Source of the DNA: Sperchopsis tessellata
Taxonomy: Eukaryota; Arthropoda; Insecta; Coleoptera; Hydrophilidae
Reading direction: 5' to 3'
Assembly: GCA_033557685.1 (NCBI GenBank)
Contig: JAWQRN010000260.1
Span: 1 to 32,779 of the forward strand
DNA length: 32,779 bases
Shown here: positions 20,265 through 29,610 of the stretch, one piece after another
Numbering within the stretch: position 1 is the stretch's first letter
Layout: each line of letters begins with the position of its first letter
The notes under the pieces: model-generated
Database searches by the model: none
Seen by the model: the letters and a program-made list of their open reading frames with translations, nothing else
Told to the model about the DNA's origin: nothing
Position numbers and translations under genes: made by a program

Positions 20265-22229
20265 CTAAAACAAAAATGTTAGGAAAAAATTAGTACATAT
20301 TTTAAACATTGTTCTATTTTATGTATGTATAGAGAGAGATATTCTATTAATATAGATTAATTATAATATCATTACAATGGCATTATATTTGATTACTGAA
20401 TTTATTATTACAAAAAATTTTGAATAAAAATTTATTCACATTTTTATAAGAAAAGTTTGTTTTATGTAATATATTCAAAAAAGTGGGGAATTACCACATT
20501 TTTCATTAGCTTAAATAAAATTTAAATTCTTGAAATATATAAAGCTATATAAAATGGCATACACACAATTATAAATAATAGTATAGTAGACGTGTAGCCT
20601 CCATTGCAAGTCTAGCATTTATAGATTGTAGTTAAAAACATAAACCGTAAAAAATGTCAATATTACCATGTTTTATCTCATGATTAAAATTTTCAAAAAC
20701 TAGAAGCTGTAAACATAATTAATTTAAATTTATTTGTATACATTACCGTGAAATATGATTACTGTTATCTGCTGATGTAAAATTAATGTTCCAAAATTAA
20801 TAGATTCTATATCAAAATAATTCAGTTGATTAGATAAATAATAATTTTTAAGAAAAGAAAAAAGAAAAATATAATAAAATAAGTACATACATATTTGTTA
20901 TAAACTTTTAATTATTACTATATAACAGGTATTCTTGCTTCCAAAAATTACACCAAAAATATTGAATTTTTCGTATCTTCAGTAGCACGGCAAATATTTT
21001 GAACCTTTAGAATTCAAACAATACTCCTTTCATTTTACTAAATGTTCACTAAAAATTCCTACTTCTAAAAGAGGTCATAATGAGGAAGAAAATATTGATT
21101 TATGTATGTATTTAAGGTAAAAATACAGGGAAAATTAAACAAATAATATAATATTATTATTTTCGTATATTATGCATCATGTAGTTCTCATTACTCTCCA
21201 TTAATTTCTGTGATGTCTGCTCTATAATGAATTGGTATTGGTACTCTCTTATCGGTTGACATGTGTTCTTGTTAGTTTTAAAATGAACAGGTATTGTTTG
21301 CAGGATGCGCCATACGACAACTGACAACATGTCGCTAACTTTTAATGATCTTGAAATATTCAGAACCACAAATCTGTTTATGCAATACGACAACAAATAG
21401 CCTTTAGAACCACTAATAAGACACTGTACATCTTCAGATCTAATACAAGCAACACTGACATATTCACAAAATCCATCGTAGAGAACATTAATTGTATCAC
21501 TTGTGAAAAACCAAAAATCATTTTATCAAATATATAATATAATGAACATCTCAAGGCATATAAAAAACACATTCATCACTCAACACAACACAATATAATG
21601 GAAATTATACACCCACAAAAAACACAAATCCCTGTTAATAAGGAAAACACAAAAACACACACCACAACCATGTGGTCAATAAATCCCCCATTCCCCCAAA
21701 GTTCTTATTTAATATTCAATGAACCTTAGAAATGGTCTCTTTGTTTATCGCAGAAACATAAACCCATGACACACAAAAAAAAAGAGACTTCGCCAAAAAC
21801 CCTGGTGCAATCATTATATGATTATTACAGCATATGCTCAATTTGCAAAAATAGCACCTGGGCCAATAAGGGAGGAAATATATAAAGACATTTTAAATTT
21901 TTTAAATTTTTCTTCCCTGCCAATATTTCAAAACTTACTACTAGGTAGTAAACTACCATTATTCTGGTCATAACTGACAATTAGCATTACAAAACATGGT
22001 TGGCCCTGACAATGAGCATACTCTCATCAAAAGTGCAAAAAATTAATCATTTATTGAAACTCTCCAAATTAAATTTCAAAACAAACTACAAGAAACAATA
22101 CTCTTCCAGATATTTTACAAAGCAATATTGTCCCATGATACATTGAATCTTATGTGATTCAAATGATATAAGTTAGATCCATTTGTCATTCGAAGAAGTG
22201 CAAAACATAAAAAAAGGCAGTTTTCTTAC
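20265..22229 (-). other. Kinase intron (1,965 bases, phase 0)
   Basis: The donor AAG|GTAAGA lies at 22230/22229 and the acceptor TTTTAG|GGA at 20265/20264, on the minus strand. The intron is AT-rich, with a C/A-rich patch on the plus strand at about 21585-21680. A minus-strand frame from about 21508 to 21157 stays open for about 117 codons (reading SDTINVLYDGFCEYV... to ...MMHNIRK). Its composition is less biased than that of the surrounding chance frames, but I recognise no family. It could be a transposon remnant, an alternative exon or chance. Confidence 0.85.
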
Positions 22230-22749
22230 CTTACATAAGACTTCCACAGGTGTGGACATTTTCTTCTCACTAATTTTTTCATATTTTTGTTTCTTTGTGG
22301 CGGCCTTGAGACCTTGCCAGGGCAGGCAGCCTCTATTGAAATACATGAGGACGTAACCCAAACTCTCCATGTCATCCCTTCGAGACTGCTCTATTCCGAG
22401 ATGTGCATTTATCGATGCGTATCGTGCGGTGCCCGTTAAATTTTTGTCTTCACGATAGCCAATATGTAATCGGGTACGCATATCTCTAAACTTTTTCGCT
22501 AGACCAAAGTCAATTAAAAATAGTTTATTGCAATGCCTACCAATGCCCATCAGGAAATTGTCTGGTTTTATATCACGGTGTATAAACGATTTACAATGTA
22601 CATATTCAATTCGGCCTATCATCTGGTCAGCCAACATGAGAACTGTTTTTATTGTGAAACGACGTGAGCAGAAATTGAATAGATCTTCCAGCGATGGTCC
22701 CAGTAGGTCCATGACCAATACATTATATTCTTTTTCTTGACCATAATAT
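22230..22749 (-). CDS. CSNK1A1 ortholog (CkIalpha): Casein kinase 1 alpha, central exon (catalytic domain)
   Basis: This 520-base exon starts one base into a codon (acceptor CTTATTTTCCAG|A) and encodes 173 residues from YYGQEKEYNVLVMDLLGPS to ...TPVEVLCK. In exon numbering, the catalytic loop HRDIKPDN is at residues 57-64 and the DFG motif at 80-82. The CK1-specific TARYASINAHLG (107-118), which replaces the usual APE region, precedes EQSRRDDMESLGYV. KKQKYEKISEKK near the end is the CK1 basic/hinge segment. LVMDLLGPSLEDLFNFCSRRF with VLCKGFPAEF separates it from CK1 delta/epsilon by close match to CK1 alpha. The exon is fully open and splices in phase to 20264. The ATG-like start sometimes called at 22718 is really an internal Leu codon (TTG). 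The N-lobe (glycine loop, VAVK lysine) must come from exon(s) above 22749 not seen here. Confidence 0.96.
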
Positions 22750-24060
22750 CTGGAAAATAAGAAAATTCAATTGTTAGTTATCAAAAATTATATTTAAACA
22801 TAAGGATAATAATACTTTTGGAGTCTGATATACCAATTGATACTCTATTATCAAATACAGAAAATTTGTTTCTCTAAAGGCAATATTCAATAAATAATAT
22901 TAACGGTGTTAAATATACCACCTGATGAACCCAAAAGAGAACTTTTTTAGTTTTGCAAATGTAATATTTAAAAATATTCATACAAATTTTCTAACCAAAT
23001 TCGAGGTGCAAAAGAGAGCGTTTGTCAAAATGAGAAATTTTATCACTACAAAACTACAACATCCACTACATACTAACTGGAGTAATAATATTTTATTGTA
23101 AAATTTCCATGACAAGGATAAAATGGATCTAGCTACAGTCCCATACTATAGCTCAGAGCCTATAATTTTCTGCAGTAGCTAAATATTTGCTAACAACTTT
23201 AGGTATGTAAAGTACTGCTAAAGATATATCTAAAAAAAAATGTTAATGAAGAAATTCAACTTATTTCGCCTTCTTCCCAATGACCAAAAATTATTATATA
23301 AAATAATTGTATAAAGTCCAGTCATTCAAATGATTTGCCAAACAAATTTTATTTGTCCATATAATGATCAACTTTCTTATTACATTAAGAAACATAATTC
23401 TTTAGTAGTTGAAATCTTACCCACAAAATTATGTTATCAATTTATAATGAATCATGAACTGTGTTCCCTTAACATATTTTGTTATATTTTAACTCACTTC
23501 TTTATTGTTGAAGTATCTCATGAAATGTGGTCTTCAATAAATGGACACACAAATGCCAATGTTATCTAATCCTAGAAAAATATAATAGGAACATGGGAAT
23601 AAATAGATGAGATACAAAATTATATAGAATGTATAAAAATTTAGAATGTGAGAATAACTTAACTAAAATACATGCTCAAGAAAGAAGCAGAAAATATAAA
23701 AGATGTTCAGTTTGGAAAAGAAATTAAATTTAAAAATTATATTACATAATATGTTAGAAAAAGAGACACTGTGAAGTTTTTCCAAAGAAATAGCTTCATT
23801 ATGATTAAAACAATTTTGACATATTTTCTTAGTATCATAATTTTCACTGTAATTCTAACTATAGAAAATATTTTATTTGAAGTAAGTCTCTTAACCTCAC
23901 TTGACAAACATCTTTGTATAATTAGGGCAATTTTCCTGTTAAATATTACTTGCGACCCTCCCACTCAACGTCCTTTCCCCCACCTTCCGAACCGAGCTGG
24001 CGAGATTCTAGTCTGCTCAGAGCGTTTGAGGTGTTGAGTTATGTGCCTTCACATGTCGCA
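22750..24060 (-). other. Upstream kinase intron, left part: no exon found
   Basis: Minus-strand reading shows no glycine loop (GSGSFGDIYL type) or VAVKLE-type exon. A compact less-AT-rich patch at about 23950-24055 (CCCTCCCACTCAACG, CCCCCACCTTCCGAACCGAG) looks like the 5' leader of the hAT relic that follows, because such patches are out of place in this background. The 75-88-codon frames at 23737-24037 and the plus frame at 23330-23569 have no recognisable motifs. Confidence 0.5.
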
Positions 24061-24099
24061 ACCTTTTATTATCTCTTCTTTCAGTAAAAATGGAAAACA

Positions 24100-26220
24100 A
24101 TATTTATAGTAATAAGGAATAAAAGAAGAACAGCAGCTATGTACTACCGAATAAAAAGAAAAGATTATTTATAAAGATGAATGGAAGCAGGATGCGAATT
24201 TTTAAGGCTGCTTAGATAAAGAAGAATGCAAATAGTCGATGCAATTGGTGTTGATCTACATTTTCAGTAGAGTACGAAGACCTAGGAGCTACAGGCACAT
24301 AGGAATTGCAAAAAGCACAAAGAGAAGGCAAATACTACTAGTCAAACTCAATTAATTAATAGTCTTTCTTTATAAAAAGATTCTTTCGAACAGAGTATAA
24401 TGATGAAAGCGGAGCTTTTCTCAGTGTTTCACAATGTAAAGCAGCATACTAGTTACAATAATTTTGACTGTGAGCACAGTAAGGTCACAAATATTACACT
24501 AAATAGATTTAGTCCATTTGCGCATCAAAGCGTAATAAGTGCTATGAAGGAGTCTATACTATTCAGTCTCTTCTGATGCCTCTAATATAAGAAACATCAA
24601 AACTTTTTCAGGCTCAGTCCAATACTTTACTACAGAAAATGGAGTACATCAGAAAATATTGGATTTTTATGAACACCCCAATGAAACTTCATTGGCTATT
24701 TATAATTATGTCCAAAATATTACTTAATAGTAACATTTTCTCTTAAAAAAAAAAATATGTGCTTATAGTGCTGACAACAGTTTCACATCTGTCGCCAAAG
24801 TAGGAACACATACTAAGTGAGTCTCCTAACCAACGTGCTTTGAAGTGATTATCGCCAAGAAATCCGTTTCTGGGTATCACTTGTCATAACCTATGCTATT
24901 CTGAGGGTTGGGGTTGAATAGAAGAAGCTAGAAGAAAAGATTTGAAACTAGAACATGGCAGAGTCCTTACTCCTCAAGCTTGGACGTCAGCCAGGCTGTA
25001 CAATAGTTTTTGTGTGTTTTTGCTGCAGCAAAAAGTTTATATATTATTTTAGAGTTAAAGGTTTATTTATGTTTATAAAAATGAGACTTGATATAATTGA
25101 ATTTGTATATTTATGGTTACAATTATGTTTGTACTAGGCTTAATGGCTACAGTCAATGCCAAAATAAAAAAAAAATAAAAAGAAATAGTGCTGAGAATGC
25201 ATCAGTCAATTATGTAATATTTACAAAGTTGCTGAAAGAAGTGAAACATGTGGTTAAAACAAACTGCAATCGTTACATTATTAACAATTGCCTTGAGTAA
25301 GGCAACAACTCTCAAAGATACGATATTTAACACCTTGTTCTTAAAATATTTAATGATTTTGCTTCATCTGCAAAACGAAATGATCAAATAAATTTTGTTT
25401 TGAATTCACCGATATTAAACATAAGGATATATTGCGTCATGCGACAACAAGATGGCTATCATTTCTATCAACTGTTGAGCGGATTGCGTATAAGCCAACT
25501 TTGAAAACTTACTTTCGATCCAAAGGAACAGAAGATTATTCTGTGAAGAGCCTTCCTTGCCGGATTTTTTTGACTCCATTTGACTATGCTATGTCAATTA
25601 GATGTTGACGAAATTACTTAGAGCTTATTAAACCAATTATCTCATTTGGCAATAATGTAAGATCTGTTTTACAGAAATTGCCCAAAAAAAGAAGTTAATA
25701 TTTGATGGAATTATGCCCTTACAAGATACATCATATACCTGCAGTAAAACTATGAATTTAACCAAAGAAACATTTTTAACAAAATAAAATGTCTTTCTTT
25801 GAAAAAAATTTGGATTGATATGGGAGCAATTATCTGGTATCCCTGAGATTGCAAATAAAAATTGATATTGACATGTTATATAATGAATATGCACCGCTGT
25901 TTGGTTCTTACTGCCCTGAACAAAGAACAAAACAATGACAATATATTGGCAGATATTTCCGAAAATGAAGAATCGGTCGAACTAAAAAAATTGTTTGTTC
26001 ATTTTGTTTATCTCCGCCGGCATTGCCCACCCAGAAACTTTTAAGAAAACGAAAAACATAATGGATGTCAACTTGGTTAAGACGGAATCGCAAGTCAGAT
26101 TTAAATATAAGTGAATCATGTGCAGAATTTGGAAAGTGCCAAATTATAGACCCACTTAGGAAAGAATTTGTGCAACCAGCACAGAGTGAGAAGAATTTTT
26201 TTGTGAATAAAGCATCATAA
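24100..26220 (+). pseudogene. Decayed hAT-superfamily transposase
   Basis: Segments in domain order are scattered over three frames. At about 24220-24300 there is a degraded BED-type zinc finger context (CNWC, STFSVEYEDLGATGT). At about 24570-24730 come SLLSDASNIRNIKTFS, VQYFTTENGVHQKILDFYE and PNETSLAIYNYV, the SDAS-type first catalytic block. At about 25190-25370 come SAENASVNY, KTNCNRYIINN and HLVLKIFNDFASSAKR. At about 25400-25545 come FEFTDIKHKDILRHATTRWL, STVERI and PTLKTYFRSKGTEDYSVKS. A C-terminal region follows to about 26220, ending FFVNKAS. Many stops and frameshifts break it. The block order matches BED-finger/hAT transposases of animals. Between about 24740 and 25190 nothing matches, which suggests an insertion or a fast-decayed segment. 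The C-terminal hAT dimerisation motif is not recognisable. It lies inside the presumed kinase intron, antisense to the kinase. Confidence 0.7.
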
Positions 26221-26327
26221 AATGTTAACTGTATTATCATTATTTTCACATATATTTTTGAACATTAAAAGTTTCCTCCAATAAACACTTATGTGATGTT
26301 AAGTAGTCTTTGAGTGGGGAATATTGG

Positions 26328-26393
26328 GAAATTATATATATAGATATATATATATGTTAGGAAATTATATATATAGATATATATATATGTTAG
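26328..26393. repeat. Perfect 33-bp tandem duplication
   Basis: GAAATTATATATATAGATAT with its continuation to ...ATGTTAG is present as 26328-26360 and again, base for base, at 26361-26393. Each unit contains the palindromic ATATATAGATATATAT core. The identity of the copies indicates a recent duplication or slippage. Confidence 0.9.
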
Positions 26394-26427
26394 TACGGAT
26401 GCCTTCGTGGGTGTAGTATGGAGAGGT

Positions 26428-26619
26428 TGATTTTTGAGTTCTATCCCATGTATGTGCTTCTTCTTTCTAAAAAGAACAAGCTTTTTGATAAGTGTCAGCC
26501 GACTATGTCTCTAAGTAGCCGATCTGATGATGGCCGAAGGATATCAGCCGAAAGCTAATGAAACAGCTCGTTCTTCTCAGAATGAAGAAGCACATACGTG
26601 GGATAAAACTCGATAATCA
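26428..26619. mobile_element. 50-bp inverted repeat with 92-base centre
   Basis: The left arm (26428-26477) and right arm (26570-26619) are exactly 50 nt each and match as reverse complements at 43 of 50 positions, without gaps. A shared run is GTATGTGCTTCTTC. The centre (26478-26569) contains repeated AGCCGA words and a hammerhead-like core. The pattern fits an end of a retroelement or a foldback unit; a Penelope-like element is suspected because such elements carry hammerhead motifs near their ends. No reverse transcriptase or GIY-YIG sequence was recognised next to it. Confidence 0.75.
26514..26580 (+). ncRNA. Hammerhead-ribozyme-like core (candidate)
   Basis: The order of elements follows a hammerhead. 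CTGATGA (26524-26530) is followed by a short stem II, GGC/GCC (26532-26534 with 26547-26549), and GAAA (26550-26553). Stem III is AGCT/AGCT (26553-26556 with 26565-26568) with an 8-nt loop, followed by C 26569 at the expected cleavage position. Weak points: an extra U between CTGATGA and stem II, only 3 bp in stem II, and very weak pairing of the adjacent stem I strands (GAU before the core with GUU after C 26569). The long inverted repeat could supply a distal stem I if the 46-base segment 26478-26523 loops out. Activity is unproven. Confidence 0.4.
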
Positions 26620-26623
26620 TCTT

Positions 26624-27350
26624 TCAATTTTTGTTTCGAACCTCATGTCCCGGAGTTATTACAGAAACAGTTGGCAACCCTACTCGTAACTGATTTTCTT
26701 TAGCATCTATTGCATGTTGATTTTGTAAAACCAATTTTCGTACAACAACCACTCGTAATAATATAAAATAATTTTTGTTATAGTCCATATCACTCGTGAT
26801 ATTACATATGCTTAATTTTTTACACAAAAATTGGAAAAAAGTTATTTTTGGTTAACTGTTTATATTTACACTGACTAACCAGCTCATATGCCCATTCCTC
26901 AAAAGGTTTCTTTAAATACAAGGCATTGTTGTTTAAGATTGAGAACTTTTTTATGAAAGAAACTTTGACTCAAGTTTATATTTCGGCATTTGAACTCAGG
27001 ATAATGAATTCTGCCAAGATAATGAACTGCGTAAATCCAACGAACTTAAATCAGTTGCATTTCAAACTGTCAACTTATTAGAATTTCCACGTATCGAATT
27101 TGATTCACCCTGTAGTACATGTTGCCAGCAAAAAATCTTCAAAATTACTGTTATGATTAACATCCAAAGCTGCAAAGGAAGCCACCTATTTAACAAACTA
27201 AGTATCCCACACTGATGTATTGTAAACAATCGTCATAAGCCTTGCGAGCTGTTACTATAAACAGTTCTTGTATCTTTTTGTTAGATATTAGAAGTTTGGA
27301 ACTTTGTAGGAGTATCTATTGTTATCGCTTCCGGAAGTGTTTAAAATAAA
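26624..27350. other. AT-rich DNA, nothing recognised
   Basis: No domain was recognised on either strand. The 67-codon minus frame at 26624-26827 has no known motif. Confidence 0.45.
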
Positions 27351-27355
27351 TTAGG

Positions 27356-27388
27356 CCCAGCATTATCTAAATATCAAATAATGCTGGG
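27356..27388. repeat. Short perfect hairpin
   Basis: CCCAGCATTAT (27356-27366) and ATAATGCTGGG (27378-27388) form an 11-bp perfect stem with an 11-nt loop. It is not followed by a T run on either side that would suggest a terminator, and such terminators are not expected in this kind of genome. It sits 25 bases before the Tigger left end. Confidence 0.7.
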
Positions 27389-27413
27389 AATAAGTGATTT
27401 TATCAAGATAATA

Positions 27414-29610
27414 CACTAACACCCTCCATGTACACGAGTTCGATATACTCGAATTCAGATTTATGCGAATTAGATTTTGATACCTATATTTTTTGATAGA
27501 AGCAAAATTCACTTTTACTCAAATTAAGTTTTCGCGTATTAGTAAAATAAATATAGATTATCCAAATAGCATAAACAAATTTTGTTTTAAATACGAACTA
27601 CATATTTTAAATACAATTTGTATCAATTATTAGCGGTATATATGTAAATATTAAATCGAAGCGAAAGATTTTAAATGACAGTTGTTTACATTATAAGGAT
27701 GTACGTATTTTCTAATCCATTCACACGCCCTATATATGCGCCGAAACAACAAACGTAACACTTGAAATGATATTTACAATGAAACAAATACGATGTCAAC
27801 GGATTTGCATTTTTTTTAATTATTAGGTCTACCTTATAATTAAATTTAATGTTTTAACTTTGAAATATTTATTTATAACTGCAACTATGCCTAAGCCCAT
27901 TAAACAGAAGACGATAAGATAGGTAGCATGAAATTATTGCAAGATTTTTTTTCAAGGTTCGAATGAATTTGAGGAAGTATAATTCGTATTCTGTCTTTGA
28001 AAGTGTGTGCATTAAATTACAATTTTTTACTTTAATTAAAAATTGACACTATGGAAGCTTTAAATTGTTGCAAGACTTAAAAGAGGGTGAAAATGCTTCG
28101 GCCATAGGACGTGCACTTGGAATCAATTAATCTACTGTTCGCACTATTCCTTCAAAAATGGAAGACATACAATATTCAGTACAACATTCAAGGCCTTTGG
28201 CATGAAAGAAGATGAATTATACACACCACCCATTGTTAATGTGTATGGAATCTATGTTGATAACATGGATAGAGGATAACAAACATAAGCATATCCTAGT
28301 TGATGGAAACAATCTAGCAAAAAGTTATTAATACAAAGCTTACAAGATGAATATGACAGTAATGAATTTAGAAAATATTTTCTGACAGTAATGAAGTTTA
28401 GGAATTTAATGCTAGTAAGGGATGGTTCGATAAGTTACACAAGCGTTACAATTTGCACAAGTGCCGACCAGGTTTCAGCTAATCAGTATCCTGCTAAATT
28501 ATTAAACACTTTCAGACATAGGGGTTCCCGCAGAAACAGGTTTTTAAGGCAGATGAAGCGGCCTTGTACTGGAAAAGAATGCCTAACATAACCTTTATTT
28601 CTAACGATGAAGCAAAGGCTCCAGATTTTAAAGTTTCTAAAGATCGTTTAACTTTGCTGTTTTGTGGAAATGCAGAAGGAGATTTTAAGTGCAAGCCCCT
28701 TTTAATTTACTAGTCAGAAAATCCCAAAGCGTTAAAACATGTGAACAAAGCAAACCACCTATCCACTGAACATTCAATTGCGGAGTATGGATGACAGGAA
28801 AGATGTTCGACGATTGGTTCATGAAGGATTATTTCCCAGTAGTGAAAATATATTGCAAAAGCCAAAAGTTGCAATTTAAAACGCTTTTATTGATAGATAA
28901 TGTCCCAAGCCATTTATTACACCTGGAAATAATGCACGAAACAGTTAAATGTTGTGTTTTTACAGCCACATACCACATCATTGATTCAGCCAATGGATCA
29001 ACACATTATTTCCACATTTTAAAAACTGTATCTTAAAAAAAACTTTTAGCGAGATGTTCGATGCCATAGAAAATTCACTAGTTACTTTAATGGAATGTTG
29101 GAAATTTTACACAATTTTAGAAACTATTAACAACATTAATAGCGCATGGACTGATATAAAAGTCTACAATGAATGCAAACTGGAAAAAAGTATGGCCTGA
29201 ATGCGCCCATAACAGCAAGTAGTAGAACAAGAAGCAGCTGACAATGATTCAGTGATGTCGTATTAATTGAATGAAACATATTGACAGCGAAGATTTTGAG
29301 GATTTTCAGACTGACTGGAAATTTTAAACGCTCACGAAGAGTAATTATCTGTTGAAGAGTTAATAGAGTGTGAAGGTAATAAAGAGAGAAAGAAAATGAA
29401 CAGGATAGTGAAACTATAAACCAGTTAAACATTTCAAGTCTTCAAAATGGACTAAAGATGTTCGAAGAGAGCATCAATATTTTACAAAATCTAAACGACT
29501 GCACTCGCGGATGTTTAATGCAACGGAGTGTTACTAGTGCGCTGGCTTAGTACCATCTTAAGGCATCAAAACTAAAAAAGAAAAAAGGCCAATATTCTTT
29601 CAAATGGTAT
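27414..29610 (+). mobile_element. Tigger/pogo-type DNA transposon relic
   Basis: TA (27412-27413) is followed by CACTAACACCCTCCATGTAC and then ACGAGTTCGATATACTCGAA, resembling Tigger/pogo ends, which commonly carry ACGAATTCG-type words. The interior encodes a broken Tigger transposase (see 28040-29600). The right TIR was not found; the element probably ends before about 29750 or is truncated. The orientation is plus, opposite to the kinase. Confidence 0.65.
28040..29600 (+). pseudogene. Tigger-like (JRK/CENP-B family) transposase relic
   Basis: Domain order is preserved across several frames. The N-terminal helix-turn-helix reads KLLQDLKEGENASAIGRALG, then STVRTI. The second DNA-binding (CENP-B type) domain has MESMLITWIEDN, then LVDGNNLAKK and GWFDKLHKRYNLHK. 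The DDE nuclease follows: FKADEAALYWKRMPN with the first Asp in ADE; KDRLTLLFCGNAEGDFKCKP; MTGKMFDDWFMKDYFP, then LLLIDNVPSH with the second Asp. A frame-shifted SANGSTH stands where a QPMDQ motif with the third Asp would be. The tail has NINSAWTDIK and a late Glu/Lys-rich segment (SVTSALA). At least three stops (for example after GIN and in PLLIY) and several frameshifts make it non-functional. Intact family members are about 450-600 residues. Confidence 0.75.

Noticed and set aside
22173..22229. Extension of the kinase frame past 22230 (reading VRKLPFFMFC...)
   Set aside because: This is intron read-through: AAG|GTAAGA is a clean donor, and the next exon resumes the family sequence in phase at 20264.
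22528..22740. 70-codon plus-strand frame over the kinase exon
   Set aside because: It is antisense to a highly conserved kinase exon and has no recognisable content of its own.
24955..25300. Independent gene from two overlapping plus frames
   Set aside because: The second frame continues into the hAT NASVNY block and the first has no recognisable content, so both belong to the relic region.
25908..26249. 113-codon minus-strand frame
   Set aside because: It is antisense to the C-terminal part of the hAT relic and has no motif of its own.
27356..27388. Rho-independent terminator
   Set aside because: There is no T run after the stem on either strand, and the genome is eukaryotic.
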